Origin: Sternotherus odoratus
Lineage: Eukaryota > Chordata > Testudines > Kinosternidae
NCBI GenBank assembly: GCA_032164245.1
Contig: JAVMKO010000001.1
Span: 76,629,892 to 76,693,891, forward strand
Length of the DNA stretch: 64,000 nt
Reading direction: 5' to 3'
The position numbers and the translations under genes are program-made. Each line of letters begins with the position of its first letter. Within the stretch, counting starts at the first letter, position 1. The notes beneath the pieces are model-generated. The model did not search any database. It saw only the letters and a list, made by a program, of their open reading frames with translations, and was not told the DNA's origin. Shown here piece after piece: positions 46,401 to 54,959 of this stretch.

Positions 46401-47484
46401 GATGTGCTGCCTACCACTGCAGTCTGTAGCTCATCCGTGACACATCACATGCCCACATATAAAATAACAATCAATACTTCACAGGTAGTTGCGCTACTGT
46501 TAGGATGGGACGCTTTGAGCAAGGCTGGCCACTGTTGCTACAATGACACTGAAGATTCTTAGATTCACCCACCATTTTGCTACCACCGGTGCCGTTTCAC
46601 CAATGCTAGTAATAGTAGAGAGTAGGTGCCAGTGATTTTTGCCATTCTTTCTGGTAATTCTGCTCGTAGTAGTCCAAGGCAACATGATGATAAAATGCCA
46701 GGGATTGATTCAGATCAGCGCTCTCACTGGTGCTATCACCAGTACAGTGACTGTGTTTGCAAGGAATGGCGTATGTGGATGCAGGGCAAGAATGCACCCA
46801 TAACTGGAAGGCTGATGTGGGTGCACTGCACTAGTTCAGCTAGTAATGAAGGGGTCAGTTATCTGCTATACATATGCCCTTGGAGCGTCCACACTTGGTT
46901 TTTTTTGGTAAAATGTTTCCCACTGATGCCACGGAGGAAATGCTAGTGTAGACAGGACTTCATGCAGCCATTGGCATTTCTACTACTCGGTTGTCTAACC
47001 TTGCTCACAGCAGGAGTATGGGACCCAGTGCTTAAAATGATCCTGTGTGTGGATGCCTTGTCTTTGCAAGATACAGTGGTGTAGAAAAGATTCAACTATT
47101 GAAGAAACAGAATTGGGAAGGTCAGGGAATTCCTCTTTCACAGACTCAAGACTGATATATGTTTTACTTTTGGAATAACCAAGATCAGTCCCTCTTCCCA
47201 GGTGGTTTGCTTTTTTGGAATAGTGGAGAATAGGAAGCACCTTTATTCCTGGAGCAGGGGTATTAATGTTCATCTCCGGTGGAGCAGCATTCCACTGGCT
47301 GAGTTAATTCCATTCTGTGGAACACTAGTGGCCATTGCTAGTGGAAAGTGTTGCAGAGAATACTTTGTAAGAATCAGTCTGGCTTCTTTTGAATAATTTT
47401 CCTCCGTTTCTTTTTACCATTTTGTAGAAATCTCAGCAAGAAACTCTGGAAGAACCCTTTGATACCCTGTATGAGAATATCTAA
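25355..47484 (+). CDS. NFAM1: NFAM1, NFAT-activating protein with ITAM, seven coding exons
   Basis: This is a type I membrane receptor of leukocytes whose cytoplasmic ITAM recruits Syk-family kinases and drives NFAT-dependent transcription (known of the mammalian family). Coding exons are 25355-25409, 28698-29051, 29895-30007, 39331-39486, 42973-43059, 45903-46001 and 47428-47484: 921 nt, 306 residues, against about 270 in human. Layout: signal peptide about 1-24; V-like Ig domain with Cys48 and Cys117 (GTYYC) and an N-glycosylation site at Asn92 (NQT); LVRDTGYRDP linker; transmembrane segment about 150-171 with Glu165; Cys-rich juxtamembrane tail; ITAM YTCL-x7-YSVL (225-239); polylysine 279-286; C-terminal YENI. 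Junction phases are 1, 1, 0, 0, 0, 0 and each join keeps the frame. Similarity to mammalian NFAM1 (FILVRD.GYR, the ITAM, the Tyr-Glu-Asn end) makes the name firm. Confidence 0.9.
27569..28224. mobile_element. hAT-type non-autonomous transposon with terminal hairpin, copy 1
   Basis: Starts CAGGGCCGGCGACAGAAATTTTGG and ends CTGTCGCTGGCCCTG. Near the right end about 55 bp fold on themselves: GTAGAGCTGTACCGGGCCCC...CTTAAG and its near-exact inverse either side of a CCCC centre at about 28161-28164. The flanks contain ACACTGAC on both sides (27561-27568 and 28228-28236), but the right copy is offset by three bases, so the duplication is not clean. Arg/Pro/Gly-rich frames here are artefacts of GC content. 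The same family is at 34750-35271. Confidence 0.88.
28508..28610 (-). mobile_element. CR1 LINE 3' fragment, antisense
   Basis: AGTGGTCCACGTAGTCCAG and ATCTTGTCTCTGATAATAGCC are the reverse-strand version of the CR1 tail seen on the + strand near 33300-33350. Confidence 0.65.
28698..29051 (+). CDS. NFAM1: NFAM1 coding exon 2 (Ig domain)
   Basis: Acceptor ATTGTCTAG, donor GAG|GTAAGC, phase 1 at both ends, which is the classic form for a single Ig-domain exon. It encodes residues 19-136. B-strand VSMKCLVSYPY carries Cys48, a YYW core motif sits at 65-67, and the F-strand TGTYYCEARW carries Cys117. It ends in a G-strand-like GNGVFILVR. N-glycosylation sequon NQT at 92-94. This is the receptor's extracellular ligand-facing part. 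The ligand is unknown. Confidence 0.92.
29185..29305 (+). mobile_element. MIR/CORE-SINE-like fragment in intron 2
   Basis: The sequence CACTTTTCATCCACAGATG ... GTGTTTTACAAAG ... ATTATCCCCATC ... GAGGCACAGAGAGGCTAAAG follows the order of a MIR-type SINE. The ends are not defined. Confidence 0.5.
29355..29600 (-). mobile_element. possible LINE remnant in intron 2
   Basis: Segments such as GTACAAAACGCAACTGCAAAT ... GACCACGTCACC ... GGATCTCTCCACTGTCTCC have the wording of the conserved region after a LINE reverse transcriptase, heavily decayed. The strand and limits are uncertain. Confidence 0.3.
29895..30007 (+). CDS. NFAM1: NFAM1 coding exon 3 (transmembrane)
   Basis: Acceptor CTTCCTCACAG. 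Encodes residues 137-174: a short stalk (TGYRDPSSS), the membrane span from about Phe150 to Trp171, and the stop-transfer lysines WKTK. Glu165 lies within the span. The best donor is AAG|GCAAGT at 30008, a GC donor in otherwise ideal consensus, giving a phase-0 join to exon 4. The alternative GT (GCAA|GTCTAA) is weak. Confidence 0.85.
30535..30860 (+). repeat. purine-rich, irregular GGAGACTGGG-type repeats
   Basis: Motifs like GGGACAAG, GGAGACTGGG and GGAGGAAGAG recur without fixed period. The resulting Gly/Glu/Arg-rich frames are not considered genes. Confidence 0.5.
31210..31665. mobile_element. probable MITE (TAGGTACCAACTCC ... GGAAGTCGGCACCTG)
   Basis: The two ends are imperfect inverted copies. 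A small perfect palindrome CATGAGTGCTCCAG / CTGGAGCACTCATG sits at about 31222-31251. The interior is a G-rich purine tract. No convincing target-site duplication. Confidence 0.55.
31845..33378 (+). mobile_element. CR1 LINE, 5'-truncated, with RT remnant and 3' end
   Basis: Between about 32080 and 32400 the + strand carries broken reverse-transcriptase coding sequence: FQKAFHKIPHQ, then SSVPQGSVLGP, then FINDLEKG. These are the order and spacing of a CR1 ORF2 C-terminal half. The characteristic CR1 3' region ends in CTGTTCTTATGTTCTTA at about 33360-33376. Many stops and frameshifts are present, so it is long inactive. Confidence 0.88.
33379..34594. other. intronic sequence, nothing recognised
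   Basis: AT-rich, with A/T runs at 34210-34235 and 34355-34370. No exon or nameable repeat. Confidence 0.4.
34595..34705. mobile_element. short MITE, second copy of the 18481-18598 family
   Basis: AGGGTTGCCAGTTTTGATTG at the left and GGAAGGTTGGCCACCC at the right. Shares ATATTCCTGGA and ATCACATGACATAA with the first copy. Confidence 0.7.
34750..35271. mobile_element. hAT-type non-autonomous transposon with terminal hairpin, copy 2
   Basis: Starts CAGGGCCGGTGACAG and ends CTGTCGCCGGCCCTG, with a perfect 8-bp duplication CTCCTCTC (34742-34749 and 35272-35279). The right half folds into a long GC hairpin: TAGAGCTGTGTACCGG...CTTCAGGGG, then CCCCTGAAG...CCGGTACAGCTCTA. Same family and same orientation as 27569-28224. 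Confidence 0.93.
35280..36136. other. intronic, pyrimidine-rich
   Basis: Includes a T/C tract (about 35555-35590) and C/T-rich sequence 35690-35940, which produces Pro/Ser/Leu-rich frames. No coding evidence. Confidence 0.45.
36145..36941. mobile_element. hAT-type non-autonomous transposon (797 bp)
   Basis: Left end CAGGGCAGGTGCAAGG, right end GGTTACACCGGCCCTG. Flanking 8-mers CCTACATC (36137-36144) and CCCGCATC (36942-36949) match at six of eight positions, both differences being transitions. The CCTAGGCAAAAC / CCCTAGGCAAGC subterminal motifs are inverted relatives of each other. The interior is AT-rich after a poly-C run. Confidence 0.85.
37789..38050. mobile_element. long palindromic MITE, GC-rich
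   Basis: Left half: CATGTCTATACTGCAACTAAACG, then GGCTGGCCCGTGTCACCTG, then GGGCTCGCAGGGCTCAGG. Right half carries the inverse: CCTGAGCCCTGCAAGCCC, then CAGCTGACACAGGCC, then TTGCATTGTGGACACAT. It folds almost end to end. Related, shorter sequence occurs near 40880-40950. Confidence 0.8.
38051..39330. other. intronic, little recognised
   Basis: Positions 38295-38400 (ACACCAGAAGGAAGTGTCGAGCC...) resemble a common interspersed repeat. Positions 39105-39185 contain the inverted pair TTTACACCAGTGTAAACC / GGTTTACACTGG. No exon. Confidence 0.4.
39331..39486 (+). CDS. NFAM1: NFAM1 coding exon 4 (Cys-rich tail, first ITAM tyrosine)
   Basis: Encodes residues 175-226: TCHLVSCPKLVCPE, then two copies of RCPGVLQ and a third RCPD, then a Ser/Thr/Pro-rich linker ending GSIYT. 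The Tyr-Thr at the end is the first half of the ITAM. The mammalian protein has a similar KCPDP...SVYT stretch. The donor ACT|GTGAGT is strong and phase 0. The acceptor could alternatively lie at ATTTAG (39342), which would need a phase-1 donor upstream. The phase-0 model is preferred. Confidence 0.82.
39373..39424 (+). repeat. 21-bp tandem repeat within NFAM1 exon 4
   Basis: A 21-bp unit beginning AGATGCCCAGGTGTCCTCCA occurs twice perfectly (39373-39393, 39394-39414) and is followed by the first ten bases of a third. The unit is a multiple of three and keeps the reading frame. Confidence 0.95.
39850..40085 (+). mobile_element. CR1 LINE 3' fragment
   Basis: GAGCAGAGAAGAATATTGGC ... GGATACTGATGTGGCCAAGA ... 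GGATGGACTAGGTCTTTTCT follows the wording of the CR1 terminal region. No intact frame. Confidence 0.55.
40533..40560. repeat. poly-C followed by (AC)n
   Basis: A run of 14 C followed by seven AC units. Confidence 0.9.
40964..41266. mobile_element. hAT-type MITE (303 bp)
   Basis: Left end CAGTCGGATTAGG, right end GGCTAATCTGCCACTG. Flanking CTCTGTTG (40956-40963) and CTTTGTTG (41267-41274) agree at seven of eight positions. The interior is a G/C-rich block without frames of interest. Confidence 0.85.
42309..42330. repeat. (GTGG)n microsatellite
   Basis: Five GTGG-type units in a row, next to GTGTGTGCGTGTG sequence at about 42280-42300. Confidence 0.85.
42973..43059 (+). CDS. NFAM1: NFAM1 coding exon 5 (second ITAM tyrosine)
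   Basis: Acceptor CCTGCTCTAG, donor ACG|GTAAGT, phase 0 at both ends, 29 codons. Encodes CLESHQAEVYSVLEN and onward. Joined to exon 4 it completes YTCL-x7-YSVL at residues 225-239, a textbook ITAM spacing that matches the mammalian protein. Confidence 0.92.
44075..44561 (-). mobile_element. solo LTR, antisense (487 bp)
   Basis: + strand ends are TGTGAGCGGG and CCACCCTGTCACA, so TG...CA, flanked by ATTAT (44070-44074) and ATTAC (44562-44566), four of five identical. Read on the minus strand it starts TGTGACAGGGTGG, like the LTR at 57722-58321 read the same way, so the two are likely related. No internal sequence adjoins it. Confidence 0.78.
45195..45690 (-). mobile_element. CR1 LINE 3' region, antisense
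   Basis: Begins with GGATCAGACCAATAGTCCATC, the inverse of the CR1 tail, and continues through TGCACTGTGTGAAAAAGCAT and TTTCATTGGCGGCCCC, all in CR1 order on the minus strand. Confidence 0.8.
45903..46001 (+). CDS. NFAM1: NFAM1 coding exon 6 (polylysine)
   Basis: Acceptor ATCTCTTGTAG, donor ATG|GTAAGA, phase 0 at both ends, 33 codons for residues 256-288. It starts LQDMIISQPDKVEERNEDTG and ends in eight consecutive Lys followed by Glu-Met. The lysines are coded by an (AAG)n microsatellite at 45972-45995. This part of the tail is poorly conserved in what I recall of mammalian NFAM1. Confidence 0.82.
46002..47427 (+). other. NFAM1 intron 6
   Basis: 1.4-kb GT-AG intron. Between about 46510 and 47020 there is MITE-like sequence (CCACTGTTGCTACAATG ... 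GTCTAACCTTGCTCACAGCAG). No other exon. Confidence 0.75.
47428..47484 (+). CDS. NFAM1: NFAM1 terminal coding exon 7
   Basis: Acceptor CCATTTTGTAG. Encodes KSQQETLEEPFDTLYENI and TAA. The acidic lead-in and terminal Tyr-Glu-Asn-hydrophobic end match the C-terminus of mammalian NFAM1, which ends in YENL. This independently confirms the exon. Confidence 0.92.
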   Translation, partial: KSQQETLEEPFDTLYENI

Positions 47485-48560
47485 GGGGAAAGACTGATCG
47501 TGCTTGGACTATACATCTCTGAGTATGAGGGAAGTGCCCCTCACATCTGTCGTATCCATCTGAATTCCCCAGGGACTCATGACACACTGATGGCAGAGCC
47601 CCCACCTAGTCTCTTTCTAATCTGTTCTTTATGGACCTCTGTTCTGATCTCAGGGTAGCCCAGGCTGCCTGGGTGCTCCTGCAGAGGATATTGCTTTCAG
47701 TTATTTATAAGTCTGACTTTTAGAGATCATTTTAGTCAGGATCTGTGCAAGTTTCCCTCACCCAGCTATGCCAATGCATTTGAGTCTTGATCTCTAGCAC
47801 TTGTTGTACAATACAAGGACCCTACTCCTTTTTTTGACAGTGCACCTCAATCCTGACCCGCAGCCCAGGCTATCCCACTCCTAGCTCTCTCCTGTCATGC
47901 CAATATGAACTTGATGTATGTCTATTGAGGACCTGATTGGGAGCCAAGGATCCCCGTCGCCACGTTTCCTTTCTCAACAACTTCAATCTAAAACGTGCTG
48001 ATGCGTAAAGCAAAGTGACCTGTTAGCCCTGCAGATGTACAGATAATTGCAGATAACTGCAGATGTACAGTGCTGCACTGAAACAGTCTGTCAGATTCAG
48101 CTCTGCAGGGTGAATATTTTCCTTTCATGCAACCAGCGGAATATGGCGGGGAGAGGCAGCGAGAAAAGAGATGCAGAAAATGAAGCAAGATTCTTCCCTG
48201 CCTGTGGACATGTCTCATTGGTGATGTTCCTCTCATGATACACGATTTGGAGACAGGGCTTGCAAGAGCAGCTGCCCTGCTGTAGTCTGTCCTGTTTATA
48301 ACCCTGTCCCAGGCTGATGTCCCTTCCAGGAAGGGGTTCAGAGGGAGAGTTAACATTCTTCTTTTTGATAGGCATTGTTACACAGCATGATTGGTTTTTT
48401 AAGCCCTGGCATGGGCAGATGTAATATCTTGGGGAGAAATCTTCACCCCTTGAAGTCAGTAGGAGTTTTGCCATTTATTTCAGTGGAGCCAGATATCACT
48501 CCGGGTATATAGGGTGGTATTTTAAAAAATGCAACTAGACCAGTTTATCAGACTCACAAT
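47485..48560 (+). other. NFAM1 3' UTR and downstream flank
   Basis: No coding sequence. I see no AATAAA close behind the stop. The first well-placed AATAAA is at 48865-48870, beyond the retroposon at 48571-48668, so the 3' end is not settled. Confidence 0.35.
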
Positions 48561-48570
48561 ATATAAAGTA

Positions 48571-48668
48571 TTAGAGGGGTAGCCTTGTTAGTCTGGCTCT
48601 GCAAAAGCGACAGAGTCCTGTGGCACCTTGTAGACTAACAGACGTATTGGAGCATAAGCTTTGCTAAC
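48571..48668 (-). mobile_element. small retroposon, second truncated copy
   Basis: The 98-bp element is flanked by perfect ATATAAAGTA duplications (48561-48570 and 48669-48678). It shares GGTAGCC.TGT.AGTCTGG, GTCCTGTGGCACCT and GCATAAGCTTT with the copy at 11891-12024 but lacks that copy's last 35 or so bases. Confidence 0.8.
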
Positions 48669-48678
48669 ATATAAAGTA

Positions 48679-49862
48679 GAGGCCCTGTGTGTGAATTTTC
48701 CATCCAAGCTCTTATCCTTGCCATCACATGGATCTTCTAGCCTACCAACTGAACTTACACTCCTTGTAGTTCTGGTGGGAAAGGAGTGACATTAACTGTA
48801 TTGTATAACTTGATCAAAACAATGGATCAAAAAGCTGAAGATGTGGTACCTCAGCTTTTCTAAAAATAAAACCAGAATCTGTAGAATAAGCTGAAAGGAA
48901 TCATACAAACTCTTTAAAGATGAAAATCAAATTAAAACGGATCTAAAGGTCATAGGATCCTCTCTAGTTGTAGATAATTTTGCTATACGTCAAAGATGGG
49001 AGGCTATGGAAAATGTTTCCAGGGCCACCAGGCTTCCTATCCTATGTTTTAAGAGATAATCTTCCTATTGCTTTGCTCATTTATTAGAAGAAATTTCAAA
49101 TGTGGAATCTGTATTTTCTTCAATGATAAATACTTTTCTCTTACCAACGTCTAGAATTTCATTGACGTAAGGACCTAGTAAAATTGTTTTTCCATTTGTA
49201 AATGGTTGTCGTCATTTTGAGAGAGAATTTTTAAACAAATGTTTTTGGGGACACCAGGTTTGACTGTTTCCTGAGTTGACATGGGAAACATGAGTTAGGA
49301 AAAAAAGGTTCAGACTTAAAGAATTTGCAAAATTGGTGCAATTACAGTAAACAAAAAATCCTTGCCAAATTATGAGTAATGGTGATAAATGATATATTTT
49401 AATTGATTACAATGTGGCAAGAAAATCTTTAGAACAAGCGGATAGATTACATGGAGTTAAAATGTACCCAAATAAAAAACATTTGTAATTTTGTTTTAAA
49501 TATGGCATTTTATAAGCACTAAATGCTTTACGTACAACTGGAAATTTCTTGAAAAGACTCTGTAATGCAGTGTTGATAACTGCCCTTTGTTTGGTCAGTC
49601 TCTTGTTTATCATTTTCTTTCATGCTTTCCCCCTCTAATTCACTGTATTTAAATCTGACCAAACTATATATATTATATACTTGGGGTTATCAAAAATTAT
49701 AAAGTAATTGAAGGAAAGGGCTATAGGATAGCTTAATTCCCTCATTCTGTACTATCGTGGGAAGTTGGTAGGCAACAGGTTGGAGGCACAATGACAGATT
49801 CTGGCTAGTTAAGAAAGACAGTCTGAATACCAGAGAAAAGATGGAAGGTCTGTGCAGTTTAA
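48679..49862. other. AT-rich gene-free stretch
   Basis: No exon, RNA gene or nameable repeat seen. Confidence 0.4.
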
Positions 49863-49930
49863 GCCTGATCCAAAGCCCACTGAAGTCAATCAGAATCCTT
49901 CCTTTGATTTCATTGGGCTGTGGATTAGCC
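49863..49930. repeat. short palindromic MITE, same family as 9482-9551
   Basis: GCCTGATCCAAAGCCCACTG ... CATTGGGCTGTGGATTAGCC folds on itself around TTCCTTTGA. Confidence 0.7.
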
Positions 49931-52900
49931 CATTGAGAGTAGAGGACTGTGCAAAAAAGGTGAGACCATTATGAAGATGTGTAGCTGCAAGTCAGAAGTA
50001 CCCCTTGAGCATCACCCACCACCAAGAGAATGAGACACCCCCATGGAATTGGAGTGTGTCAGAGGGAAGATGGATAAGGAGGAGAGTGCGTGGGGTAGAT
50101 AGTGTTTAAGACACAGACGTTTTCCAGGAAGACCTGTAAAGAAAGGCCTCCCACCAAGGGAAAGACGGGTTATTCAAGAGCATTTAAACAGCACTGGTGT
50201 GATGAATGTGGTGCAGAGAAAATCAATAATTATTTGGCTTTGTATTTGAACCCAACTGTTTGGCCCAGGCGGTGGGTGCAGGAGAGTAATATTATTTGCC
50301 TGTATTCCACAGGAGGAAATAAGTTCGTTTTTAGTAACTGTCAGATAGCTTAAACAAATGAAATAAAGAAACAGAGCCATCAGCCTCCTGGAATCTGGTT
50401 TGATTGGCTTGTTGTGCTTCTTCCACACACATTTTTGCTCTACATTAAATGATTGTTTTCTCTTTCGAAACATGTCTCTAGGCCAGGGACTATTGGTGAT
50501 AGCTCCGATCTTTTCCCTAGCCATTACACTAATACACATCTGCATTAAGCTTCTGACAAGCATGTGCACTTTGGTTCCCCGGTACTAGGAACACTTGAGG
50601 GTAAGGCTCCGTTTGCAGCTACTGAGTTGCAGAGAGAGGGTGGGGCAATCTCATGTCAAACTGAGTATTGGATTCAGTAGGAGCTGCACTCCCCCACCTT
50701 CTTCATAAAGGAAGAATGACTGCCCTGGATGAGCTCTAGTTATACCAGAGGTAATAATCCCCTTCCCCCACCCTCATGAGTGAGCCATCAGCAAATGGTC
50801 AACTTATGTCCTGAAGCATGTACTTTGATTGTCTTTACATCATTGTCTTAGCCTGCATAGCTACACATATCGTTAATGGTGCTGAAATGATTTAGCCCCT
50901 GTTTAAAAATCCAGCCACAACCCCTTTTGGTGACCTTCTGCAACAAATTCCAGTTTGACAGTGCAGAGATTGGATATATTTTTGGTATTACTTTTTTTCT
51001 TTTTCTGTAGTGTACAAATCTTTTTACTGTACCATCTTTTAATAAGCTCTCCAGTATTAAGTTTTTATTTTGCCCTTTATTTGTAATCAAGAAACACAAA
51101 AGTCATGACAAATAACTATGAGCAAATGGATGGTCCAAGGTGTAGGGTTTTGTTTGGTTTTTTCCTTTTTTTCTTCTTTGACAACACCTGTATTACCATA
51201 GCACCTATTCTGTGCTGGGTGCTCTGTCAAACAATAGCCCAAAGAAACAAATAGAAATAGAAACTCTTAGGCACTTTTAGCCCACTCCTTCAAGATGCTG
51301 GGCACCTTCTATGTGAAGCTTGCAGGCTGCGGGCCGTTGATGGGAAACGGTGTGGTCTTGTGGGTGATGGTTGGGTACAGTCATTCATGGCTTTGTGACC
51401 TCCAGCCTGAAGACATCCCTGAAGACATCCTTGTGACCTCCAGCCTGAAGACATCCTTGAATGCAGTGTCTGTGGCACTATGAATCTGCGTGTTCACCCC
51501 CAACAAGACAATGATCCCTGCCCGCCATGAGCTGCACTAGCTGCCTATTGTTTAGTGAATGAGATTCAGGCTTAGAAGTATTTAAAGGCTTATGTGTGAT
51601 GGGACCTGTCTGCCTTTGAGGCCTTCTGTGTCTCTCTATTCCTTTTAGCCCGGTGCAATGAGTGACTTGAATATGCTGATCAGCCCTACATCCGGTCTGA
51701 AGAAAGCAAAGGCAGGGTGTGGGGGCTGGACTGCTTTTCCCATCTGTGTTCATCGGAGCACATCTATGCTACCTGGGCTGTGGTCAAGATTCTCTTAATC
51801 ACTTTTGGTTTGTTTGTTTAACAGATGATTTTTTTCAACCCCAGACTTCCACTGTCCAGTAAGTAATGTGACCCTTATAGAAAAGGGGATTTAGGAATGG
51901 CTACACTTCAAGCCACCAGATGGTGCCCTTGGTCCTCAATGCATCTCCTGTCCGTCCCCCTTTATCTTTCTTTACCCTCTCACAGCCCTGCCTCACTATC
52001 TCCAGTAGTAAAATTATGTTTTGGGCAACAGGAAACAACAGTCAACTTCTGTGGTTGGAATTTCATGACCATAAGTAACAATCACAGTGAGGTTATGTAA
52101 CCTCCATGTAATAGGAGGTTAAGCAAACCCCATGCTCCAACCTGCAGAATAACAAGTGCATGTGGGGTCAGGAAGGAATTCCCACCATCCACCCCTCCCA
52201 CAGATAGCAATGTACATTTGTCCAGATGCTGGGTGTGTGTAAGTTAGCAGTAAGGCAGGACTACACAGGTTCACCTTCTTCAGAAGCATCACGTACTGGC
52301 AACATCATCATCAACCACAGGTGTACTGCACTATGGCACTGCCTAGTCTGTCCTATGGAAGTGGGTAAGTGATGGTGGGGGAGGGGGATTTCTTACTGAT
52401 CACATCATTATGACAAACTTGAGACTGAAATGCAAAACCAGCAGGACACGAAAGTCCAGAGAGCTGCAGCCAGATCCCTCCACGGGTCCTAGGATCATGG
52501 CTGGTGAGTGTAGGGGAGAGGAAGGGATGTCTGGTCCTAGGCATGGATCCATTGTTGTGAGGCAGGATATAGGAACAGAAAATGTCCTCTGTGTGTTTGC
52601 TGTACAGACTGTAAGGAAAATCCTTTCCAATCTGAGTGGTTTTTCTGCTTGGGCCTGGCCAGTTACTGACACCTTTGTCCTCTGCAGTTGTTTGGTGGCC
52701 AAGATTTGCCCTTCTTGCGGGGGGTCTATCACTGAGCTAACTTGCACTAAATAAAAAGGAGGGCATTCAGAATAAAAAGTAACAGCAAGGACCCTGTAGT
52801 CCACCTAAAAGCAAAGGGTGTGAACCTGAATTCTCCCATGAGCAATATTCTGCCTTTTCTAGGTGTTGATATAAAAACATGCCTGGGATTGGGGCAAACG

Positions 52901-53169
52901 AATCCCTATGTACTGTCAGAGACAGAATGACGCATTGCTGCTTTTTTTAAAGAGATGAAATCCTAATGCAGATTATCATTAATGACTAACGTTTCTATAG
53001 TGTCTTTCATGATTCCAAAGTGCCAGGCAGACATTACAAATGAAATATGGCAGAGCGTGTATCTCCTGCTACTGAAATGCAGAAGCCACCTCTGGGGTGG
53101 AGTATGAAAGCTGTTTGACAATGCACAGCACTGCTTTTACACTGAAGTTTATAATAGGAAGTGAAGAAG
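49931..53169. other. gene-free stretch
   Basis: No coding exon recognised. Frames such as 50102-50353 (+) and 52400-52804 (-) have no domain features. Contains the tandem repeat at 51395-51461 and sequence near 51195-51250 (ACCATAGCACCTATTCTGTGCTGGGTGCT) similar to the LINE-associated tail at about 15505-15550. Confidence 0.4.
51395..51461. repeat. 38-bp tandem duplication
   Basis: GTGACCTCCAGCCTGAAGAC starts at 51395 and again at 51433. The first unit itself contains a shorter internal repeat of GAAGACATCC. Confidence 0.9.
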
Positions 53170-53290
53170 AAATACAAGTTGTAGGGCTACATGTAGGTGG
53201 CCTTTATGATGTGGGAGGGTTGTCAGACTAGATTATCAAATGGTCCCTTTGGCCTTCAAATCAGAGAAGATCATAGGCAATTGAAATGCC
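53170..53290 (+). mobile_element. CR1 LINE terminal fragment
   Basis: GGGTTGTCAGACTAGATTATC followed by TGGTCCCTTTGGCCTTCAAATC is the usual wording of a CR1 3' end. Confidence 0.6.
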
Positions 53291-53534
53291 GGGGGAAACT
53301 TAAAGTTTAGGGAGTTATAATGTAATTGCCCAAACAGCAATATGGCCAGCAAAGTAGCGCAAACACCACTACTTTGGAAAAGGATGGATCTTAGAATGAC
53401 CAAGACGGGTCAGAACCTCGGTTTTATAGTCCATCTGTCTAGCTAGGATTTTTCACCACACTCAGCACCATTTTCAAGTAAACCGGCATCTATAACAGAA
53501 TATTAGGGCATTCGTTCAGTCATACTGTTTGGTA

Positions 53535-53705
53535 CTGTACAGACACACCACCTTTCATCCAAACACTTCCAACTGTTCTACAACATTGGGTAGGTGTTAT
53601 TTGTTTCATACCTGGGGAAACTGAATCACAAGGCAGTGAAATGCCAGTCCCAAAATTGTGCCCTGGGAACAGAACCCAGGGAGTCTGATCCTCATTCCCC
53701 TATTT
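53535..53705 (+). mobile_element. MIR-like SINE fragment
   Basis: The order CACCTTTCATCC ... CCTGGGGAAACTGAATCACAA ... GAACAGAACCCAGGG is that of a MIR-type element. No clear ends. Confidence 0.45.
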
Positions 53706-54955
53706 TAATAACTAAACCATGCTGACTCCTACTGGCTTAGAAGGAAGTATTTTTTCCTGCTGAATCACCCATGTCAGTTCTTGCTGCTTCTCTCCCCTCC
53801 CCCCCTTTTTGGTTTCTAATTTAAATATTGATTGGTATCAATTCTTCTTATCTTAGATTTGTAAGCATCACCTGCTGAGGTAGTGTAGCTGCAGGTAAAG
53901 ATACAGATTTCCTTTGCTGGAGGATTCAGCGTCTTGGCCTTGAGGAAAAGAGCCACATTTTCCACAGAGGTTCAAACACACATGGTGTAATTCCCCAAAT
54001 AGACATGGGTTTGGAGAGAACAAGATGCATTCTAGCACACATCCCCCACAATCCCCTTGATTGTGAGGCAGGCCCCTAACATGCAAAGAGTATTAGTCAA
54101 AGAAAATGTCTACAGTAATTGTGAGCAAATGTCTGCTTTTCAGTCACACTTTCACCATCTGCTCATTTAAAGGGAACACTGTCAAGTAGTTTTAATTCCA
54201 ATTTTAGATTCTTTAAAAAGTGGGGGGAGGGGGAAGGGAGGTGTTTTACAGAGTGAATGGGTGTGGAAATATTTATTACATCTTTTAAAAAGTAACATAT
54301 AAAGGAAATCATATAAAGGAAAGGTGCAGTAAATTGTCCTCTGCCAGGTTGGTTACCCAAACACAATAGCACTATGCTAGTGGAGGAAAATAGAAAGCAA
54401 ATCTTTTCAGTCAGGTTTCACTCTCTTACTTGAGTAAAATGCAAAAAGCAAACACTAGATTTCAAAATTAAATCCATTTTAATAGAGGAAGCTATAAGCC
54501 TACTGAAAATGACTGAAAATAGCTTTTCTATCCACAAAAATCACAATCTCAAGGTAAACTATTATGGGCTCCTCCAGGCCTAGAATTAATGTCGTGGGTG
54601 GCTATCCCTGGGTATGAGGATGACGTCTGCCAGGGGAAAACAGTCACTAATGAGACTTAAGATGGCTGAGGAGTTCAATCCATGCTCTACAGATTTTTCC
54701 ACATAAATGACAGATTGTTTCTTGCAGGGGTGCTAGAACAACTGTTATGGGGGAGGGAGGCAGTGCTGACAGCCATTAAACCAAACTGTAAACCCTGTAT
54801 ATAATGGAAACCACTTCAAACTTATGGTTCCTGCAGCACCCCCACTTGCAGCACCCGTGGAGCACAACGGGAGGCTGTACATTTTCCTTCCTCTTCTGCC
54901 ATTTCTCAGCCTCTTGAGCAAGGCGATTCTCTTCAAAACAAGCTAAGGCTTGATA
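53706..54955. other. gene-free stretch
   Basis: Unassigned AT-rich sequence. Nothing coding recognised. Confidence 0.4.
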
Positions 54956-54959
54956 TATA

